Shown one piece after another: positions 7,687 through 14,758 of a stretch of DNA of 23,083 nucleotides (position 1 is the stretch's first letter; the number at the start of each line of letters is the position of its first letter). Location: contig JBGPKK010000064.1 in assembly GCA_041485905.1 (NCBI GenBank), positions 1 through 23,083 of the forward strand, written 5' to 3'. The notes beneath the pieces are model-generated. The model did not search any database. It was not told the origin of the DNA and saw only the letters and a program-made list of their open reading frames with translations. The position numbers were made by a program, and so were the translations under genes. The stretch is from JAHFUI01 sp041485905. Lineage in GTDB: Bacteria > Acidobacteriota > Vicinamibacteria > Vicinamibacterales > CAVVIG01.

Positions 7687-8107
7687 CAGACGTTCGATCT
7701 TTCTGAACTTCGACGGTCCCCTTGTCGCCGTCAACGATCACCCAGTCGCCGGTTTCGATGATCTCCAGCGGATCCCGATCGAGATCGGTGACGCTCGGGA
7801 TTCGCATCACCACCGCTCCAAGCGCCACCTTCGTCGTCATCTCGTTGAAGATCAGCGCCTTCGGCGCCGTCCCTGCGAGGCGCGCGATGTGATACATCGC
7901 CGACCAGCCTGACGAGCCCTTCGCGCCCCGGCACACCAGCACCTTGTCCTTGAAGCTCTGCCCGCGAAGCTCATGCCGCGTTTCCGTGATGATGCCCTGT
8001 ACCGGATTGACGCCGCCCCAGCCCGGGACCGCGTCACGCGTGACAAGCGCTTCACCCTCAGCCCAGCCAGGAACCACCGAGCGGCCGCGCAGGACGATTG
8101 TTTCCAT
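7646..8107 (-). CDS. Aconitase X small (swivel-domain) subunit, DUF126
   Basis: This encodes 153 residues. The ATG at 8107-8105 is chosen because CGGAGG lies just upstream; longer frames are Arg-rich antisense reading. The chain starts METIVLRGRSVVPGWAEGEALV and contains PVQGIITETRHELRGQSFKDKVLV, then CRGAKGSSGWSAMYHIARLAG and LDRDPLEIIETGDWVIVDGDKG. That is the complete pattern of the aconitase-X swivelling domain (PF01989). It pairs with the catalytic large subunit encoded 73 bases upstream. The gene's 3' end overlaps the convergent esterase gene by 41 bases. In known enzymes the two subunits together form a hydro-lyase active site in the cytoplasm. The tail beyond about residue 136 (SATSFRPERGRSRP) is probably non-conserved. 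Confidence 0.9.
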   Translation of the reverse strand: METIVLRGRSVVPGWAEGEALVTRDAVPGWGGVNPVQGIITETRHELRGQSFKDKVLVCRGAKGSSGWSAMYHIARLAGTAPKALIFNEMTTKVALGAVVMRIPSVTDLDRDPLEIIETGDWVIVDGDKGTVEVQKDRTSATSFRPERGRSRP

Positions 8108-8180
8108 CAGCCTCCGAAAAAGGGGTCGGGAGTCTTTTCTTTCTGGCGCGGTTCCTGCATGCATCGCGGTTCCAGTCCGT

Positions 8181-9470
8181 TCATAGCTCTTCGGGGTTCC
8201 ACCGCCCCGTGATCGCCGTATTGATGCAGTCGCGCGTCGAGCCAAACCACGCCTGAATGCCCATGATCGCCGGCAGATAGTGCACCTGCTTGGCCGAATC
8301 CAGCGCCGCGACCTTCGTGCCAGGCGGCAGCGCCTGCGCAAACGCGGAACAGGTATCGGTCATCAACACGCCGCCGGCATCCGTGATGATCCTGGTGTGG
8401 CCCTCGCGGTCCGCGATCTCCTTCACCGCGCGCGACGTGAAGATCCACAGCCGGCAGTTCCCGCTGACTCGCCGTCCGTCGAGCAGCGCGGCCACTTCCT
8501 GAATCTGTTCGAACGCGGCGTGCGGGCATCCGAGCATGACGTAATCGACGTCTGGATCGTGCGCGTTGGCATTCAGCTGGTCGTAGGTTCGCCGCCGCTC
8601 CGCTCGTCCATACGCCAGCGACTCGATCGATGTGTTGGCGCCGAACGCCGTCTCGAGCGTGGCAGCCTCTGGCGTCACGCCGACGATGTGATACAGCTCG
8701 ATGCCGCCTGAAGAAGCGGCCGCGGCGCCGAAGTGTTTGTGGCGCACCAGATCCGGTTGGCTGTAATTCCCGGTCAGCACGGGAATGTGCTCCTGCACGA
8801 CGTCGCCGACGAAGTAGCCGAGCATGCCCCAGTCCATGACGCTCTCGACCGTGTGCTCGACCTCGATGCGATGAGTGCCCAGGCGCTTCTGCGTTCGATG
8901 CAGTCCCCAATCGGGGATCTTCCCGGTGATCATCGCGGCGCTCGTGCTCTCGCGGCCTTCGGTGTTGGTCCGCGCGCCGAGGACTGAATTGCCGTACACG
9001 ACGGCCGACGACTCCATCCAGGCGCAGTGCTCGCCCTTGACCGGCACGTTGCCGGCCAGGTACGGCGTGCACGTCTTCAGAATCTGAACGCCGTGATTGG
9101 CCGCGAACGCTTCCCGGTCCCGATAGATCTTGAAGACTTCGGGCTTCGCGCCAAGCGTGTCCCAGTGCTCCGGATCGACGCCGCCCTGGAGGTGACACGT
9201 GTGCACGAGCGCCGGCGGCACGTCCACCAGTTCATCGGCGTCGAGATCGAAGTACGAAAAGATGGCGTCGTATTCGCTGCCCGCGAAACGGCTGTAGTAA
9301 TTCTGCAGGAAGGGATTGGCTGAACCGGGCACGCCGGCCACGTTGTTGGTGTCGACGAACCGCTCCGCGCCCAGCGCCTCGGCGTATCGGACGAGCAGAT
9401 CCATCGCCTTCTGCCGCGCTTTACCCTCGCGGCCATCGAGCATTGCCCGCTCGCCCTTGGTCAGTTTCAT
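8181..9470 (-). CDS. Aconitase X catalytic (large) subunit, DUF521
   Basis: This encodes 429 residues beginning MKLTKGERAMLDGREG, the usual opening of the family (PF04412). Family blocks seen are VDTNNVAGVPGSAN (about 39-52), VHTCHLQGG (C92), LKTCTPYLAGN (C134), GEHCAWMESSAVVYGNSVLG (C149), NTEGRES, YVMLGCPHAAFEQI and TDTCSAFAQ. The conserved cysteines are candidates for Fe-S cluster ligands. Known aconitase-X enzymes dehydrate cis-3-hydroxy-L-proline in bacteria or mevalonate 5-phosphate in archaea. Which of these, or another hydroxy acid, is used here is not determined. It is downstream of an MFS transporter gene and upstream of its small subunit on the same strand, fitting an uptake-and-dehydration operon. 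Mevalonate metabolism is less likely because no mevalonate pathway gene is nearby. Confidence 0.92.
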   Translation of the reverse strand: MKLTKGERAMLDGREGKARQKAMDLLVRYAEALGAERFVDTNNVAGVPGSANPFLQNYYSRFAGSEYDAIFSYFDLDADELVDVPPALVHTCHLQGGVDPEHWDTLGAKPEVFKIYRDREAFAANHGVQILKTCTPYLAGNVPVKGEHCAWMESSAVVYGNSVLGARTNTEGRESTSAAMITGKIPDWGLHRTQKRLGTHRIEVEHTVESVMDWGMLGYFVGDVVQEHIPVLTGNYSQPDLVRHKHFGAAAASSGGIELYHIVGVTPEAATLETAFGANTSIESLAYGRAERRRTYDQLNANAHDPDVDYVMLGCPHAAFEQIQEVAALLDGRRVSGNCRLWIFTSRAVKEIADREGHTRIITDAGGVLMTDTCSAFAQALPPGTKVAALDSAKQVHYLPAIMGIQAWFGSTRDCINTAITGRWNPEEL

Positions 9471-9480
9471 GAACGTCTTG

Positions 9481-9500
9481 GGCAGGCCTAAAGGCCCGCC
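9481..9500 (-). repeat. REP-like hairpin between transporter and aconitase-X genes
   Basis: On the minus strand GGCGGGCC-TTTA-GGCCTGCC forms an 8-bp stem with one G-U pair and an A/T tetraloop. It lies in the 80-base gap inside the presumed operon. Next to it (9511-9530) is a direct duplication of TGCGTCCTC. It could be a mobile intergenic repeat or alter mRNA stability between the two genes. Confidence 0.65.
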
Positions 9501-9550
9501 CTTACAACTTCTGCGTCCTCTGCGTCCTCAGCGGTTGAGCTCTGACTCCG

Positions 9551-10882
9551 TCATGCCGTGGCCAGCCGCTCCGTCCGCTCGAGGTCCTGCCGCAACGTTC
9601 GCGCGCCCCACACGTAGTGCGCCGCCGCCCACACGTTCACGAGACCGACGATGACCAGCGCGTAGCGCAGCGAGGCCGTGCCGACAGACGAAGCCAACCG
9701 GTCGCTGATAAAGCCCGCGACGGAGGGGCCGATCCCCTGCCCGATGAGCGTCTGGACGAACAGGAGCACGGACGTCGCCACGGAGCGCATCCGCAGCGCG
9801 GCGAGCGCCTGCGTCATCGCAAAGGACGGGGCGAAGAACACCGCGGCCATCGCCATCATCACCGCGAACGACGGGAGCGCGATGGAGAGGCTCGGCGACA
9901 AGTACGTGAAGAACTGAAACGGCACCGACAGAAGGGTGGCGACGGCTGGGACCCACAAGTACCAGCGTCGATCGTGCGCGCGCGCGCTCAGCCGATCGGC
10001 CGCGAACCCGCCGAGAAACGTTCCGACGCCTCCAACCGCAGCAAACACCGAGATCCAGTAGCCCGCCTGCTGCGCGGTCATCTGATGCGAGCGTTGCAGG
10101 AACGCGTTGTTGAACGCGCCGCCGGCATACCAGACGACCGAATGCAGCGCCGTGGCCAGGCTCATGTGCCGAAACGACGCACGCGCCCAGAGGAAGCGCA
10201 GGACTTCGAGCATGCCCGGGACTTCGGCGGTGGCGGCCTTGCGCGACGCCTGATCCGCATAGCCGCGCGGCGGCTCCACGACGGTGAAGCGCACGAGGAG
10301 CGCCAGCAGAATGCCCGGGAAGCCGACCAGCATGAACGTGGATCGCCAGCCCAGATGTTGATTGCCCCAGCCGCCGATCGCCGCGCCCAGCGACGTGCCG
10401 ATGGGTACCGCCAGTGCAAAGATCGAAAACGCCGTGCCCCGCCGCAGTTTCGGGAAATAGTCCGAGATCAGCGAATGCGAGGGCGGACTGCCGCCGGCTT
10501 CACCGATCGCCGTGCCGACGCGCGCGCCGAACAGCATCGCGAAGTTCACCGCCATTCCGCAGAGCGCCGTCATGCCGCTCCACGCCGCCACGGACAGCGC
10601 CAGCACGTTGCGCCGGCTCCATCGATCGGCCCATGCGGCGATCGGAATGCCCATCGTCGAGTAGAACAAGGCGAAGGGGAGCCCGGTCAGCATCCCCATC
10701 TGAAAATCGCTCGCGCCGAATTCGCGCTTGATCGACTGGAGTGACGAGGCGAGGATCTGCGACCGATCGACGACGTTCGCGACGTAGCAGAGCGTCAGCA
10801 GGCCGAGGACGTAGTACCAGTACGACGGCTTGGCGAGGAGCTCATTCGCCGGCTGAACGCTCTGCCGGACTTGTGTCGCCAC
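9551..10882 (-). CDS. MFS transporter, spinster-like
   Basis: This encodes 443 residues in the inner membrane with about 12 predicted hydrophobic segments. The start is GTG 10882-10880, since AGGAGG lies 5 bases upstream. Features are the first segment YYVLGLLTLCYVANVVDRSQ, with the helix-1 R/D pair typical of spinster-type MFS proteins, the loop 2-3 motif WADRWSRRN, and helix-4 GARVGTAIGEAGGSPPSHSLI. A second-half loop DRLSARAHDRRW corresponds to motif A. It probably imports the organic acid used by the aconitase-X genes downstream; this is inferred from position only. Its promoter region is the hairpin-filled gap shared with the divergent IlvD/Edd gene. Confidence 0.9.
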   Translation of the reverse strand: MATQVRQSVQPANELLAKPSYWYYVLGLLTLCYVANVVDRSQILASSLQSIKREFGASDFQMGMLTGLPFALFYSTMGIPIAAWADRWSRRNVLALSVAAWSGMTALCGMAVNFAMLFGARVGTAIGEAGGSPPSHSLISDYFPKLRRGTAFSIFALAVPIGTSLGAAIGGWGNQHLGWRSTFMLVGFPGILLALLVRFTVVEPPRGYADQASRKAATAEVPGMLEVLRFLWARASFRHMSLATALHSVVWYAGGAFNNAFLQRSHQMTAQQAGYWISVFAAVGGVGTFLGGFAADRLSARAHDRRWYLWVPAVATLLSVPFQFFTYLSPSLSIALPSFAVMMAMAAVFFAPSFAMTQALAALRMRSVATSVLLFVQTLIGQGIGPSVAGFISDRLASSVGTASLRYALVIVGLVNVWAAAHYVWGARTLRQDLERTERLATA

Positions 10883-10893
10883 GGGTTCCTCCT

Positions 10894-10915
10894 GGCGGAC
10901 CCAATAGGGTCCGCC
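10894..10915. repeat. Perfect 9-bp hairpin before the transporter gene
   Basis: GGCGGACCC and GGGTCCGCC flank an AATA loop. The hairpin ends 11 bases upstream of the GTG of the MFS gene (minus strand) and abuts its ribosome site, so in the mRNA it could affect initiation. Confidence 0.8.
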
Positions 10916-10950
10916 CTACGTACTCAAAAGGGTCCGCCTTCGTACGTAGG
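10915..10950. repeat. Inverted repeat CCTACGTAC/GTACGTAGG
   Basis: Nine-base perfect arms at 10915-10923 and 10942-10950 enclose 18 bases containing another copy of GGGTCCGCC (10931-10938 region, one base shorter). The spacing allows either a cruciform or a dimeric-regulator site. It lies midway between the divergent MFS and dehydratase genes. Confidence 0.7.
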
Positions 10951-10951
10951 C

Positions 10952-10969
10952 CGGGCCTTATCAGGCCCG
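10952..10969. repeat. Hairpin CGGGCCT-TATC-AGGCCCG
   Basis: Seven-base perfect arms around a TATC loop, 27 bases before the dehydratase ATG. The GC stem and A/T-rich tetraloop match the style of the 9481-9500 and 5312-5331 hairpins. Confidence 0.75.
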
Positions 10970-10996
10970 ACGCGATTTTGAGATAGATTACGCGCA

Positions 10997-12682
10997 ATGA
11001 CGAAAGCCCTGAGAAGTAATTTCGAGCCCGGGTCGCCGCGCGAAGCGGTCCGCCGCGCGCAATGGAAAGCATTGGGGCTGACCGACGACGACCTGCTGAA
11101 GCCGAAGATTGCCGTCGTCAACAGCTCGTCCGAGCTCGCCATCTGCTTCAGCCATCTCGACGGGATCGCGACGATCGTGAAGGACGCGGTGCGAGAGGCC
11201 GGCGGCCTGCCGTTCGAGATCCGTACCGCCGCGCCGAGCGATTTCATCATCAGCGCCGGCGCGGGCGGCGGCTACATGCTGGCGAGCCGCGACCTGATCG
11301 TCAACGACATGGAGATTGCCGTCGAGGGCGCGCAGCTCGACGGCATGATTTGCCTCTCGTCGTGCGACAAGACGCCGCCGGCTCATCTCATGGCAGCGGG
11401 ACGGTTCAACATCCCGACGATCCTCGTCATCTGCGGCTATCAGCCCAGCGGCCAGTACGAGGGCAAACACGTCGACATCGAGGATGTGTTTCTCGGGTCG
11501 GTTCAAGCGATGTTCGGAAAACTCTCTCACGAGACGCTCCGCGGCATGTGCGATCACGCCATCGGTGGCCCCGGTGTCTGTGCCGGTATGGGCACGGCGA
11601 ACTCGATGCACATCGTCGTCGAAGCGATCGGGATGAGCCTTCCGGGCAGCGCGCCCGTTCTCGCCAACAGCCCGAAGATGTTCGACATGGCGCGGGCCTC
11701 GGGGCGGCGCATCGTGGAAATGATCGCCGAGGACCTCAAGCCGCGGGACATCCTCACAAAGGGCGCCTTTCACAATGCGGTGGCCGCCGTGCTCGCGGTC
11801 AGCGGCTCGATCAACTGCATCAAGCATCTGCAGGCCACTGCGATGGAAGCGGGGGTAGACCTCGACGTCTTCACGCTGTTCAACGATCTCGGCGAAAAGA
11901 TTCCGGTATTGAGCGCGGTCGCGCCAAACGGCACGGACACGATCGACGCCTTCGAAGCCGCCGGCGGCGCCAGCGCGCTGCTGAAACGGCTGGAGCCGCT
12001 GCTCGATCGCACGGCGCGGACGGTCACGGGGCGCACAGTCGGCGAAAATATCGCGGATGTCCTCGTCAGGAACGACGAGGTCATCCGCCCGCTCGATCGC
12101 CCGTTCTCGCGGGCCGCATCGATCGTCGTCCTTCACGGCTCGCTCGCGCCCGAGAGCGCCATCGTGAAGCCCGGCGTGCGCGGCGTGAACACAAGGACGC
12201 AGTTCACCGGGACAGCGGTCGTGTACGACGACATCGTCGAAGCGATTCAGGGGATCCAGAAGGGCGAGGTCGAAGCGGGCGGCGTGCTGGTCGTACGCGG
12301 CTGCGGGCCGAAGGGCGGTCCCGCCATGGCCGGATCGGCCTCGCGTGTGGTGTTCGCCGTCGATGCGGCAGGGTTATCGAACGACGTGGCGTTCGTCACC
12401 GACGGCCAGCTGTCAGGGCTGTGCAACAAGGGGTTGACCGTGGCGGAAGTTTCACCGGAAGCGGCTGTCGGCGGACCGCTGGCACTTGTCGAGAACGGCG
12501 ACCGCATCACGATCGACGTGAACGCGCGCACGCTCGATTTGAACGTTGCCGAAAGCGACCTCGCCGCGCGCCGCGCGCGACGGGGAGAGCCGGCGCTCCC
12601 GAAGGCGACCGGGTATCTGTCAATCTATCAACGCACGGTCCAGCCGATGTCGACGGGTGCGGTGCTCGTGAAGCGCGACTGA
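10997..12682 (+). CDS. IlvD/Edd-family dehydratase (DHAD paralogue)
   Basis: This encodes 561 residues, a usual family length. It dehydrates a 2,3-dihydroxy or sugar acid to a 2-keto acid in the cytoplasm. The three cysteines expected for a [2Fe-2S] cluster are present: C50 in SELAICFSHLD, C123 in CLSSCDKTPPAH and C195 in GPGVCAGMGTANSMH. D124 and K125 follow the second Cys as in family metal sites. Near the C-terminus it has TDGQLSGLCNKG where biosynthetic DHAD usually has DGRxSGG, so I favour a catabolic paralogue over IlvD itself. No leucine/valine biosynthesis genes are adjacent. There is no ribosome site; TAGATT at 10984-10989 could place the transcript start at the ATG. It is divergent from the transporter/aconitase-X operon and 52 bases upstream of the DUF6152 gene. 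Confidence 0.88.
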   Translation: MTKALRSNFEPGSPREAVRRAQWKALGLTDDDLLKPKIAVVNSSSELAICFSHLDGIATIVKDAVREAGGLPFEIRTAAPSDFIISAGAGGGYMLASRDLIVNDMEIAVEGAQLDGMICLSSCDKTPPAHLMAAGRFNIPTILVICGYQPSGQYEGKHVDIEDVFLGSVQAMFGKLSHETLRGMCDHAIGGPGVCAGMGTANSMHIVVEAIGMSLPGSAPVLANSPKMFDMARASGRRIVEMIAEDLKPRDILTKGAFHNAVAAVLAVSGSINCIKHLQATAMEAGVDLDVFTLFNDLGEKIPVLSAVAPNGTDTIDAFEAAGGASALLKRLEPLLDRTARTVTGRTVGENIADVLVRNDEVIRPLDRPFSRAASIVVLHGSLAPESAIVKPGVRGVNTRTQFTGTAVVYDDIVEAIQGIQKGEVEAGGVLVVRGCGPKGGPAMAGSASRVVFAVDAAGLSNDVAFVTDGQLSGLCNKGLTVAEVSPEAAVGGPLALVENGDRITIDVNARTLDLNVAESDLAARRARRGEPALPKATGYLSIYQRTVQPMSTGAVLVKRD

Positions 12683-12734
12683 GGGCGTCGATCGGCTGGT
12701 TGAATCATAATGGGCACCCCGGGGGGACGAAGAC

Positions 12735-13163
12735 ATGGGATTTGGCAGACGACTATGGTACACGGGCGGGTTATTGGGCCTGCTCGTTCTGACGACGGCG
12801 GGCCCGGCGCTGGCCCATCATTCTTTCGCCGTGTTCGATCACACGCGAACCGTGACCGTCAAAGGCACCGTGACGAAATTTACCTGGACCAACCCGCATG
12901 CGTTTCTTGAACTGGATGTGCCGGATGACAAGGGCGGCGTCAAGCCGTTCACGATCGAGTTGACGAGCATCAACATGTTGTCGCGCACCGGCTGGCGATC
13001 GAACATGATCAAGGCCGGGGATCGGGTGAGAGCCGTCGTCTCCCCTCTCTTGAGCGGTCAGCCTGGTGGACTGCTCCTGGACGTCACGCTACCCGACGGC
13101 CGCAAGCTGGAGTCCCCCGTTCCTGGTGTGACGACCTTCAAGCGAACCCCGGAAACGGAGTAA
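12735..13163 (+). CDS. DUF6152 family secreted protein
   Basis: This encodes 142 residues. A G-rich ribosome site (GGGGGGA) precedes the ATG. Residues 1-27 are a signal peptide ending ALA, and the mature chain begins HHSFAVFDHTRTVTVKGTV followed by FTWTNPHAFLELDV. The HHSFA-x-FD opening and the F-x-W-x-NPH block define the DUF6152 family. It is probably a small all-beta periplasmic protein; the His-His at the mature N-terminus could bind metal, which is speculation. It is followed after 5 bases by another secreted protein, a pairing often seen for this family. Function is unknown. Confidence 0.85.
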   Translation: MGFGRRLWYTGGLLGLLVLTTAGPALAHHSFAVFDHTRTVTVKGTVTKFTWTNPHAFLELDVPDDKGGVKPFTIELTSINMLSRTGWRSNMIKAGDRVRAVVSPLLSGQPGGLLLDVTLPDGRKLESPVPGVTTFKRTPETE

Positions 13164-13168
13164 CGGAC

Positions 13169-13978
13169 ATGGATGTGAAGACGATTTCACGGCGCGCGGT
13201 ATGGCTCGCGTGCGTCGTCGCGGCGTCAGTCCAGCTCCACGCCGGGGCACAGGGCGCCCGGTCCGCGAACAGACCGGACCTGAGTGGCTCGTACGATCGC
13301 TATCGCGGGGCCCCCGGGGCCCGCGGAGGAGCGGTCGGGGCGAGGGGAGGAGCGCCACGACAGGATCCGTACGCGCCACCGCCGGCACCGCAGGCGCCGC
13401 TGAAGCCTCAGTACCTGAAGGAGTGGCAGGCGAGGCAGCAGGCCTCACGCGAGGCCGACCTCAAGGGCGAGCCCTTCGCCGCCGGCGTCGTGCAGTGCCT
13501 CCCCGAGGGTATGCCCGCGATGATGAACGGTCCGTTTCCGATGGAGATTCTCGAGAGCAAAGGTCAGGTGACGATCATCCAGGAGGCGTATAACCAGGTT
13601 CGCCGGATCATCCTCGACCAGCCGCAGAAACCGATCGACGATGTCGAGCCTGGCTGGTTCGGACATTCTGTGGGGCATTGGGAAGGCGACACGCTGGTGG
13701 TCGATACCGTCGGGATCAAAGAGAGCGTGCGGTATCAGAACATGACGCACTCCAAGGACATGCGCATCAAAGAGCGCATCCACTCCGTCGCGCCGGACAT
13801 CGTCTGGGACGAGATCACGATCGAGGATCCGGCCACGCTCGAGAAGCCGTGGACTTACACCCTCGCGTACAAACGCACGCCGGGCTACACGCTGCTCGAG
13901 TACGTCTGCGAGGACAATCGCGAATACGCAGACGAACACGGCGTGCAGAAGATACGGATCGGATCACCTGGAAAATAG
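13169..13978 (+). CDS. Secreted protein of unknown function, DUF6152 partner
   Basis: This encodes 269 residues; the start follows GGAG within the previous gene's end. It has a signal peptide (about 1-28, ending LHAGAQG), then a Gly/Ala/Arg/Pro-rich linker (about 46-75, GAPGARGGAVGARGG). A folded domain follows with CLPEGMPAMMNGPFPMEI, then EPGWFGHSVGHWEGDTLVVD and IKERIHSVAPDIVWDEITIEDP. I know the WFGxSVGHWEGDTLVVDT block from numerous secreted hypothetical proteins in Acidobacteria and sphingomonads that accompany DUF6152 genes. No catalytic motif is recognised. It is translationally close to both neighbours and certainly co-transcribed with the DUF6152 gene. Confidence 0.8.
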   Translation: MDVKTISRRAVWLACVVAASVQLHAGAQGARSANRPDLSGSYDRYRGAPGARGGAVGARGGAPRQDPYAPPPAPQAPLKPQYLKEWQARQQASREADLKGEPFAAGVVQCLPEGMPAMMNGPFPMEILESKGQVTIIQEAYNQVRRIILDQPQKPIDDVEPGWFGHSVGHWEGDTLVVDTVGIKESVRYQNMTHSKDMRIKERIHSVAPDIVWDEITIEDPATLEKPWTYTLAYKRTPGYTLLEYVCEDNREYADEHGVQKIRIGSPGK

Positions 13979-13996
13979 CGCGGCGAGGAGATGCAC

Positions 13997-14758
13997 ATGA
14001 AACACCTGTTCAGCGCAATCATCGTCAGTGCCTTTCTGCTGGCTCACGCGAGCGTGGCGCAATCCGCCGAGATCAAGGTCCTGTGCTCCAACGGGCTGAA
14101 GGCAGTCGTCGAAGAGCTGGTCCCACAGTTCGAACGCGCCACGAAGCACAAGGTCACGGTGACATACGCCCTGGCGTCCACGATCAAACAACGGATCGAC
14201 GCGGGCGAGCCGTTCGACGTCGCCTTCGTCACTCCGTCTGTCATGGACGATCTGATCGCGCACGGGAAGATCGCCGCCGACACGCGGGCGGTGATTGCCC
14301 GGACCGGCCTGGCGATCGCGATTCGAACCGGCGGGCGCAAGCCTGACATCAAGACCGTCGACGCCTTCAAGAAGGCGCTGCTCGAGGCGAAATCGATCGT
14401 GTATGCGAAGGAGGGCGCGAGCGGCGTGGCGTTCACGGCCACGATAGAACGACTTGGGATCGCGGACAATCTGAAATCCAAGAGCAAGCTGACGGCGACC
14501 GGAGAAGAGGTCGGCGAATCGCTGGTCAAAGGCGAGTCGGAATTCGCGATCCTCCCCGTGAGCGAAATCGTGCCCCTGCGCGGAGCCGAAATGCTCGGTC
14601 CCTTCCCCGCGGACGTCCAGACCTACATCGTCATGGTGGCCGGTGCGAGCGCCACGTCGAAGCAAGGCAGCGCGGCCAGGGAGCTCATCAAGTTCCACAC
14701 CGCGCCGGCCGCCCTTCCCGTGATCAAGGCCAAAGGCATGGAGCGTCAGGAGCGCTAA
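13997..14758 (+). CDS. ModA-like periplasmic substrate-binding protein
   Basis: This encodes 253 residues. I prefer the ATG at 13997 over the one at 13991 because GAGGAG then lies 6 bases upstream rather than touching the codon. A signal peptide covers about 1-24. The mature domain reads EIKVLCSNGLKAVVEELVP, then FDVAFVTPSVMDDLIAHGKI, KSIVYAKEGASGVAFTATIE and SEFAILPVSEIVP. This is the extracellular solute-binding fold of the molybdate/tungstate ModA class (SBP_bac_11). No ABC permease or ATPase is nearby, and the usual ModA oxyanion Ser pair is not obvious, so an orphan binding or sensing role for another small ligand is likely. The stop codon overlaps the convergent hydrolase stop by 4 bases. 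Confidence 0.83.
   Translation: MKHLFSAIIVSAFLLAHASVAQSAEIKVLCSNGLKAVVEELVPQFERATKHKVTVTYALASTIKQRIDAGEPFDVAFVTPSVMDDLIAHGKIAADTRAVIARTGLAIAIRTGGRKPDIKTVDAFKKALLEAKSIVYAKEGASGVAFTATIERLGIADNLKSKSKLTATGEEVGESLVKGESEFAILPVSEIVPLRGAEMLGPFPADVQTYIVMVAGASATSKQGSAARELIKFHTAPAALPVIKAKGMERQER

Noticed and set aside
6220..7734. Minus-strand open frame of 504 codons
   Set aside because: Antisense to the FAD oxidoreductase and esterase; no family pattern.
8107..9198. Minus-strand frame of 363 codons overlapping aconitase X
   Set aside because: Arg/Gly/His-rich shifted reading of the aconitase-X large-subunit gene.
9617..10744. Plus-strand open frame of 375 codons
   Set aside because: Antisense to the MFS transporter; Arg/His/Gln-rich shadow composition.
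11062..12792. Plus-strand open frame (576 codons) overlapping the IlvD/Edd gene
   Set aside because: Arg/Gly-rich translation in a shifted frame of a well-supported gene; no ribosome site or motif.
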